NCBI GenBank assembly: GCA_017399325.1
Contig: JAFQDY010000195.1
Coordinates: 1 to 8,719 of the forward strand
Origin: Oscillospiraceae bacterium
GTDB taxonomy: Bacteria > Bacillota > Clostridia > Oscillospirales > Oscillospiraceae
DNA: 8,719 nucleotides
Direction: 5' to 3'
Shown: positions 4,815 to 8,719 of the stretch, piece after piece
Layout: every line of letters begins with the position of its first letter
How positions within the stretch are numbered: the first letter of the stretch is position 1
Translations under genes and position numbers: made by a program
The notes under the pieces: model-generated
Seen by the model: the letters and a program-made list of their open reading frames with translations, nothing else
The model's database searches: none
What the model was told of the DNA's origin: nothing

Positions 4815-6317
4815 TTATTTTGTGAAAGCGATCAATTTCTCTGCATCCAGTTTGTCGTAACCGGCGATGAAACCGGCCAGTTCGGTTGCGATCTTCTTTG
4901 CGCCGCCAACGCAGTTGCTTTCAATGTTCAGCGGCAGCAGGGGGTCGTGGAGGGAGAGTCGCAGCAGGAACCAGCCGTTGCCGTGATTCTCGTCAAGATT
5001 TACACGAACGCCCTCAAAGTTGCTGGGAGCAAGGCTCCAGCCTTCCTGCTTTGCGGCGTAAGCGGTCAGATCATCAATGATCTGCTGGCCATATGCCTTA
5101 AAGTCATCCAGTAGAATGTTCATTCTGAATTCCACACTCTCAGCAGGCTCTTCCAGAGAGTCAATGAGGGAAGAAAGGGTGTAGCCTTCCTTCTTGCCGC
5201 GAGCCAGTTCAATCAGCAGTTTTGTGACCAGATAAGCGCCGTCATCCAGGAAGTAGTTTTCCTTCAGTGCGCCGTGGCCGGATGTTTCGATGGCCAGTTG
5301 GCTATCCTGACCCAAATTGTTCAGGCGAATGGACTCGTTGATAACATTCCGGTAGCCACGCTTAAATCTGTGGTGAACGCCGCCCTTTTCCTCGATGAAC
5401 TTGGCAAGTCCGGTAGAGGTGATGGAGTCGGTTACGATGGTAGTACCGGGATGCTCGCGGAGTAAAATTGCGGCAAGCATAGCAATAATGCGGTTTCTGT
5501 TCAGTTCGCTGCCGTCGGACAGCACTGCGCCGGCACGGTCAACATCGGTGTCGAAGATAATACCCAAATCAGCCTTGGCCATATTCACAGACTCGATAAT
5601 GGCTGCCATAGCGGTCTTGTCTTCGGGGTTGGGAATGTGGTTAGGGAAACTGCCATCCGGATCCAAATAGCGGCTGCCTTCGGTATTTGCGCCCAAGGGT
5701 TTCAGGACTTTGTCCACATAGAAGCCACCTGCGCCGTTACCGGCGTCCACAACGATGCGGAAGCCATCCAGAGGCTTATCCATACCTGTTGCGGTACGTA
5801 TCTTGTCTGCCAGGATCTTGGCATATGTATCCATAAACGCGCCATCTGCCAGTTTACCTGTGGACAAACCGGTTGCAGCATCACTTCCGGCAAATTCCAA
5901 AATGCGCTTAATATCACCCTTCTCCAAGCCGCCGTCTCGGGTAAAGAACTTAAAGCCGTTGCGGTTGAAGGGCAAATGGCTTGCGGTGATCATAACAGTG
6001 CCGTCAAATTCATATCCTTCAGTGATGGTTGCCATAAACATAGCTGGGGTGCTGGCCATACCGAAGTTGGTAACGGCAATGCCTTGTTCCACCATTGCAT
6101 CACAGATCCAGCAGCACAACGTTTCGCCGGAAAGTCGGGAGTCGCGACCGACTGCAACACGCAGATCCTTTTTGCCGGTTTTCTCCACGAGCCAAAGAGC
6201 AAAGCCTCTGCCGATGTCACGGCAGGCTTGCTCGGTCAGATTAATATGCTGACCTTCAATGCCTTCGAGGGCAACACCGCGAATGTCACTGCCGTTTTGT
6301 AATTTACTGTAATCCAT
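4815..6317 (-). CDS. Phosphomannomutase/phosphoglucomutase (alpha-D-phosphohexomutase family)
   Basis: The 500-residue product interconverts hexose 6- and 1-phosphates through a phosphoserine, linking glycolysis to nucleotide-sugar synthesis. Visible landmarks are the active-site loop TASHLP (phosphoserine S113), the metal loop FDTDVDR (D256, D258, D260) and the sugar-recognition loop ETSGH (E344, S346, H348), in the order of the four family domains. The C-terminal phosphate-binding loop is unusual: RLSLHDPLLPLNIES (453-467) replaces the common RxSNTEP or RxSGTEP. The substrate (mannose, glucose or glucosamine phosphate) cannot be fixed from this; it does not look like GlmM. ATG 6317 is chosen because GGAGG lies 9 nt upstream; TTG 6323 would be only 3 nt from it. 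No signal peptide is present, so it is cytoplasmic. It has its own promoter, divergent from the sugar ABC operon, and ends at a strong terminator. Confidence 0.92.
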   Translation of the reverse strand: MDYSKLQNGSDIRGVALEGIEGQHINLTEQACRDIGRGFALWLVEKTGKKDLRVAVGRDSRLSGETLCCWICDAMVEQGIAVTNFGMASTPAMFMATITEGYEFDGTVMITASHLPFNRNGFKFFTRDGGLEKGDIKRILEFAGSDAATGLSTGKLADGAFMDTYAKILADKIRTATGMDKPLDGFRIVVDAGNGAGGFYVDKVLKPLGANTEGSRYLDPDGSFPNHIPNPEDKTAMAAIIESVNMAKADLGIIFDTDVDRAGAVLSDGSELNRNRIIAMLAAILLREHPGTTIVTDSITSTGLAKFIEEKGGVHHRFKRGYRNVINESIRLNNLGQDSQLAIETSGHGALKENYFLDDGAYLVTKLLIELARGKKEGYTLSSLIDSLEEPAESVEFRMNILLDDFKAYGQQIIDDLTAYAAKQEGWSLAPSNFEGVRVNLDENHGNGWFLLRLSLHDPLLPLNIESNCVGGAKKIATELAGFIAGYDKLDAEKLIAFTK

Positions 6318-6359
6318 AAACAAGATCCTCCACCTTATTATATTTTACTTTGCGCAAAC

Positions 6360-6388
6360 ATTATATAATAAATAGTGGTAATAATCAA
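6360..6388 (-). promoter_or_regulatory. Promoter of the phosphohexomutase gene
   Basis: On the minus strand TTGATT (6388-6383) and TATAAT (6365-6360) are separated by exactly 17 bp. The start would be near 6353 and the leader about 35 nt to ATG 6317. A second TATAAT lies nearer the gene (6342-6337) but lacks a recognisable -35. Confidence 0.75.
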
Positions 6389-6400
6389 TGATTATATTGC

Positions 6401-6415
6401 TTGAAAACGCAAGAT
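6401..6415 (+). promoter_or_regulatory. cre-like site (possible CcpA catabolite control)
   Basis: TTGAAAACGCAAGAT matches the fixed positions of the cre consensus WTGNAANCGNWNNCA at 8 of 10; the final CA is replaced by AT. It lies between the divergent mutase and sugar-operon promoters, 38 bp upstream of the TATACT -10. CcpA control of sugar importers is common in Firmicutes, but the imperfect right half makes this a weak call. Confidence 0.3.
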
Positions 6416-6426
6416 TATTTTGCAGT

Positions 6427-6458
6427 TTTGTAACACTTTGTAATCAATATGATATACT
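6427..6458 (+). promoter_or_regulatory. Candidate upstream promoter (P1) of the sugar ABC operon with tandem TTTGTAA repeats
   Basis: TGATATACT (6450-6458) is an extended -10 element (TGn plus TATACT). The -35 area is poor (GTAACA at 17 bp). It is overlaid by two direct copies of TTTGTAA (6427-6433 and 6437-6443) spaced exactly 10 bp, one helical turn, which is the layout of an activator binding site on one DNA face. Transcription would start near 6465 and give a 200-nt leader. Confidence 0.5.
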
Positions 6459-6528
6459 ATTTTTATTAACTCAAGTGATGATATTGAAAATAAGTTATAT
6501 TACACAAAAAATTGGTTGAATTTTCTGT

Positions 6529-6555
6529 CAATGTGAGCATTGCATATTTTTATGC
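6529..6555. promoter_or_regulatory. Two abutting 14-bp dyads, operator-like
   Basis: CAATG-TGAG-CATTG (6529-6542) and GCATA-TTTT-TATGC (6542-6555) are both perfect 5-bp inverted repeats with a 4-bp centre, sharing base 6542, with centres 13 bp apart. They occupy the region just upstream of and across the -35 position for the TATAAT at 6566. This fits an operator for a dimeric regulator of the sugar operon. No regulator gene is in the window. Confidence 0.35.
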
Positions 6556-6565
6556 GGTATGTTAA

Positions 6566-6571
6566 TATAAT
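6566..6571 (+). promoter_or_regulatory. Candidate downstream promoter (P2) -10 of the sugar ABC operon
   Basis: A perfect TATAAT at 6566-6571 would start transcription near 6578, about 90 nt before the binding-protein ATG. The -35 at 17 bp (CATATT) is poor, so it would need an activator, or P1 may be the main promoter. The predicted start coincides with the base of the leader hairpin. Confidence 0.45.
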
Positions 6572-6575
6572 TGCA

Positions 6576-6619
6576 CAAGTATATTGTGGTTCAACTTGTT
6601 CCATAACCACAATATCTTG
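6576..6619 (+). promoter_or_regulatory. Long 5' leader hairpin or large operator upstream of the binding protein
   Basis: ATATTGTGGTT (6581-6591) and AACCACAATAT (6605-6615) form a perfect 11-bp inverted repeat around a 13-nt loop. CAAG (6576-6579) and CTTG (6616-6619) extend it to 15 pairs with one bulged T at 6580. There is no U tract after it, so it is not an intrinsic terminator. If transcription starts near 6578 it would form a stem-loop at the very 5' end of the mRNA, a structure known to protect messages from decay. As DNA it could instead bind a repressor downstream of P2. Confidence 0.7.
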
Positions 6620-6667
6620 ATCAGTGAGCACCGTTGGATGCTTCATTTATTTTAAGGAGGATATCAT

Positions 6668-7600
6668 ATGAAAAAACTGATTGCTCTGCTGCTGGTTCTG
6701 GTCATGGCTATTGGCCTGTTCGCATGCGGCAAGAAGACTGAAGATGATGGCTTCAAGGTAGCAATTTCTGTTGCTGAGTACAACGAGTGGAACAAGTTGT
6801 ACGAAAACGTCATCAAGGAAAAGTGCGAAGCCAATGGCTGGACCTACGAGATCTTCGATGCTAAGCAGGATGCTAACACTCAGATCGACCAGGTTCGTTC
6901 CATCATCAACCAGGGCTTCGACGCTATGACCATCCAGGCTGCTGATATGGCTGCTCTGGCTCCCGTTGTTACTGAAGCTGCTGACAAGGGCATCATCGTT
7001 GTTGACCACTATGGCTTCACCGAAGATCAGGTTGCTGCCGACAAGATCTACAAGGTTCTGTTTGGCCAGAAGGAATCCGGCGTTCTGGAAGCTGAAGAGT
7101 ACATCAAGCTGAACGGCGACTCCGGTAAGGTTGCTATTATCTCCGGTCTGACCGGCGCTGACAACGCTATGCAGCGTGTCGCTGGTATGAAGGAAGTTCT
7201 GGACAAGTACCCCAACATCGAGATCGTTGCTACTGAGTACTGCGACTGGGATACGCAGAAGGCTCAGACCGCTGCTGAGAACATCCTGACTGCTCACCCC
7301 GACCTGAAGGCTTTCTTGGTTGCTGACGACGGTATGTCCAAGGGCGTTTGGAACGCAATCGAAGCTGCTCAGAAGCAGGAAACCTGCAAGATCGCTTCTC
7401 AGGGCTTCTATGAGTGGTCCAAGGAGTACATCAAGAACGACAAGTTCATGTTCACCATCACCTATCCCGCCGGCTTCTTCTCCCGTGACGCTATGGACGT
7501 TATCAAGGCTGTTGTTGATGGCCAGTCCGTTGAGCACGTGAAGTACCTGGGTATGGAACTGGTTACCAAGGCAAACGTTGATACTGCTGCTCACGACTAA
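6668..7600 (+). CDS. Sugar ABC transporter substrate-binding lipoprotein, CUT2 (ribose/galactose) type
   Basis: The product captures a sugar outside the cell and delivers it to the membrane importer. Residues 1-20 are a lipoprotein signal peptide (MKK, hydrophobic core, lipobox LFAC with C20), so it is anchored to the outer face of the membrane. The rest is a type-1 periplasmic-binding fold: the first lobe begins FKVAISVAEYNEWNK (29-43) and contains the repeat-like DANTQIDQVRSIINQGFDAM; the second lobe shows GADNAMQRVAGM (163-174), which holds the likely ligand arginine R170, and AFLVADDGMSKG (215-226), matching the family NDxMAxG with Asp for Asn. The 310-residue length is typical. A perfect AAGGAGG lies 7 nt before ATG. 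Codons are strongly biased to gct, gtt, gac, aag and atc, unlike neighbours, consistent with high expression. The ligand cannot be named. The ATPase gene follows after a hairpin. Confidence 0.93.
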   Translation: MKKLIALLLVLVMAIGLFACGKKTEDDGFKVAISVAEYNEWNKLYENVIKEKCEANGWTYEIFDAKQDANTQIDQVRSIINQGFDAMTIQAADMAALAPVVTEAADKGIIVVDHYGFTEDQVAADKIYKVLFGQKESGVLEAEEYIKLNGDSGKVAIISGLTGADNAMQRVAGMKEVLDKYPNIEIVATEYCDWDTQKAQTAAENILTAHPDLKAFLVADDGMSKGVWNAIEAAQKQETCKIASQGFYEWSKEYIKNDKFMFTITYPAGFFSRDAMDVIKAVVDGQSVEHVKYLGMELVTKANVDTAAHD

Positions 7601-7626
7601 TTTTTAACTGTCCTTTAAGTTAAAAA
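7601..7626 (+). other. AT-rich hairpin directly after the binding-protein stop
   Basis: TTTTTAAC (7601-7608) pairs with GTTAAAAA (7619-7626), 8 bp with a 10-nt loop, starting at the base after the stop codon. It is weak thermodynamically because it is AT-rich and lacks a following U run. With the larger hairpin at 7642 it forms the intercistronic structure of the operon. Confidence 0.4.
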
Positions 7627-7641
7627 ATTCTAACGCATAAA

Positions 7642-7669
7642 AGAAGCCGGGTGTTCGCACCCGGCTTCT
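7642..7669 (+). other. Intercistronic UUCG hairpin between binding-protein and ATPase genes
   Basis: A perfect 12-bp GC-rich stem (AGAAGCCGGGTG/CACCCGGCTTCT) is closed by a TTCG tetraloop (7654-7657). It is followed by CAAGAGGAAAGGG, not a U tract, so it is unlikely to be a full terminator. In binding-protein operons such hairpins protect the upstream message from 3' exonucleases and lower expression of the downstream transporter genes. That role is inferred from position. Confidence 0.8.
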
Positions 7670-7691
7670 CAAGAGGAAAGGGACAATTACA

Positions 7692-8719
7692 GTGAATAAT
7701 ACGACTACTTTTTTTGAGATGCGCGGCATCAGTAAATCCTTCCCCGGCGTAAAGGCGCTGGACAATGTTGGCTTTACTGTTGCAGAAGGCGAAGTCCGCG
7801 CATTGGTCGGCGAAAATGGCGCCGGCAAATCCACGTTGATGAAGATTCTCAACGGTAACTACAAAAAAGACTGCGGTGAAATTCTGATCGACGGTGTTCC
7901 TGTGAACATTACCAACCCGCAGGTCGCAGATTCTCTTGGCATTACAATCATCTTCCAGGAACTGAATCTGGTTGATGAACTGTCCATTGCCGAAAATATT
8001 TTTGCCGGTCGTCTTGCCACAAAGGGTAAGTTGATCAATTGGAAGGAAATTAACGAGAAAGCGCGCCAGTTGCTGGAACGCGTTAGTTTTCAGGTTGACC
8101 CGACCCGTTTGGTCGGTACATTGACCGTTGCTGAGAAGCAAATGGTCGAAATTGCAAAGGCCCTAAGTCGTAACTCCAGAATTATTTTGATGGACGAGCC
8201 TTCTGCTACCTTAACTAAGAAGGAATTAGGCGCTCTGTTCCAGATCATTCGCGATCTGAAGGAGAGTGGTATTGCCGTTATATATATTTCCCACCGTATG
8301 GAAGAAATTTTCGAGATCTGTGAGAGCGTTACGGTTATGCGTGACGGTCAGATCATCGGAACTCGCCAGGTCGCCGATGTAAGTTCTGACGAACTTGTGG
8401 AGATGATGGTTGGTCGTGAAGTCAGCAGCGCATTCCCCAAGCGGAGCAGTGAGATCGGTGAGGAAGTTCTCCGCGTTGAAAATCTTTGCCGTAAGGATCG
8501 CAGCCAAAATGTTGCATTCAGTCTCCGAAAAGGCGAAGTTTTAGGCATCGCCGGTCTTGTTGGTGCAGGCAGAACGGAAATTATGCGCGCGATCTTTGGT
8601 GTTGATTACATCAAATCCTTGGATGTCTATGTGAAGGGTGAAAAGGTCAAGATCACCAATCCTGCCGGTGCAAAGAAGCACAACATCGCTTTCTTGACCG
8701 AAGACAGAAAGGCAGAAGG
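7692..8719 (+). CDS. Sugar ABC transporter ATP-binding protein, tandem-domain RbsA/MglA type (3' end outside window)
   Basis: This ATPase powers sugar import of the CUT2 class and has two fused nucleotide-binding domains. The visible 342 residues hold domain 1 complete: Walker A GENGAGKST (40-48), Q-loop Q89 in IIFQELNLV, an ABC signature LTVAEKQ (144-150), Walker B IILMDEP with D168/E169, and the switch histidine H201. Domain 2 begins about residue 258 and shows the degenerate Walker A GLVGAGRT (288-295), with Arg in place of Lys, as is usual for this family, then FLTEDRK at the edge. Family members are about 500 residues, so some 150-160 are missing. GTG 7692 is chosen for the AAAGGGA site 9 nt upstream and because it precedes the conserved MRGISKSFPGVKALD start. 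It is cytoplasmic, bound to the permease. The signature has A-E-K where many have G-Q-Q. It lies 91 nt after the binding-protein gene in the same operon. Confidence 0.94.
   Translation, partial: MNNTTTFFEMRGISKSFPGVKALDNVGFTVAEGEVRALVGENGAGKSTLMKILNGNYKKDCGEILIDGVPVNITNPQVADSLGITIIFQELNLVDELSIAENIFAGRLATKGKLINWKEINEKARQLLERVSFQVDPTRLVGTLTVAEKQMVEIAKALSRNSRIILMDEPSATLTKKELGALFQIIRDLKESGIAVIYISHRMEEIFEICESVTVMRDGQIIGTRQVADVSSDELVEMMVGREVSSAFPKRSSEIGEEVLRVENLCRKDRSQNVAFSLRKGEVLGIAGLVGAGRTEIMRAIFGVDYIKSLDVYVKGEKVKITNPAGAKKHNIAFLTEDRKAE

Larger units (their letters stand above)
6318..6667. other. 350-base AT-rich divergent control region, no gene
   Basis: No open frame with a ribosome binding site is visible in this gap. 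It contains the mutase promoter, a cre-like site, a tandem TTTGTAA repeat with an extended -10, two adjacent 14-bp dyads, a second TATAAT and a long leader hairpin before the binding-protein gene. These are listed individually. The density of repeats suggests regulated expression of the sugar transporter. Confidence 0.8.

Noticed and set aside
5637..6302. 221-residue plus-strand open frame
   Set aside because: Antisense shadow of the phosphohexomutase, with no start signal and no recognisable motif.
6647..7594. 315-residue minus-strand open frame
   Set aside because: It is the antisense of the sugar-binding protein gene. It lacks a sensible start signal and is produced by the strong codon bias of the real gene.
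7642..7669. The UUCG hairpin as an intrinsic terminator
   Set aside because: It is followed by CAAGAGG and not a U tract, and the transporter ATPase gene follows directly.
7620..8141. 173-residue minus-strand open frame
   Set aside because: Antisense shadow of the ATPase gene and the intercistronic hairpin.
1..8719. Mobile elements, CRISPR arrays, tRNA or rRNA genes
   Set aside because: No transposase or integrase motif, no regularly spaced repeats and no cloverleaf or rRNA signature were seen apart from the tmRNA. ssrA is a frequent integration site, but its 3' end is outside the window, so this cannot be judged.

Overview
The window looks like chromosomal DNA of a low-to-moderate GC Firmicute, most likely a gut-type clostridium (Oscillospiraceae/Ruminococcaceae-like). 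This is inferred from strong GGAGG ribosome binding sites, TATAAT and extended -10 promoters, frequent GTG starts, a Gram-positive lipoprotein-type solute-binding protein, a Bacillus-type SOS-box candidate and the protein families present. No 16S rRNA or other taxonomic marker is in view, so the lineage stays an inference.

Layout. (1) Bases 1-1340, minus strand: smpB, ppiB and the 5' two thirds of ssrA (tmRNA), a trans-translation cluster with a cyclophilin between the two partners. smpB seems to start at a CTG codon. (2) 1350-2563, minus strand: a two-gene operon of an unrecognised four-helix membrane protein and a HAD-family phosphatase-like protein, joined by an ATGA stop/start overlap. 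(3) 2652-4806, plus strand and divergent from (2): an unrecognised 89-residue protein, DNA polymerase IV (dinB) 1 nt later, then a Nudix hydrolase with its own extended -10 promoter. The first promoter carries a near-consensus LexA/DinR box in its spacer, so the block is a candidate SOS/translesion unit. A strong hairpin at 4776-4806 serves as a convergent terminator. (4) 4815-6317, minus strand: a phosphomannomutase/phosphoglucomutase with an atypical phosphate-binding loop. (5) 6318-6667: a 350-base AT-rich divergent control region with one promoter for the mutase, two candidate promoters for the sugar operon, several operator-like repeats and a long leader hairpin. (6) 6668-8719, plus strand: the start of a CUT2 (ribose/galactose-type) sugar ABC importer, comprising a lipoprotein binding protein, an intercistronic UUCG hairpin and the tandem-domain ATPase, which runs off the window; the permease gene is expected beyond the edge.

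The genes are mostly housekeeping or stress functions: ribosome rescue, protein folding, translesion synthesis with nucleotide clean-up, and sugar uptake next to sugar-phosphate isomerisation. I see no mobile element, CRISPR array, rRNA or tRNA. I did not find a clearly new system. The points most worth following are the CTG-started smpB with ppiB inserted before ssrA, the small protein coupled to dinB under a putative SOS box, the uncharacterised membrane-protein/HAD pair, and the dense regulatory architecture upstream of the sugar-binding protein.
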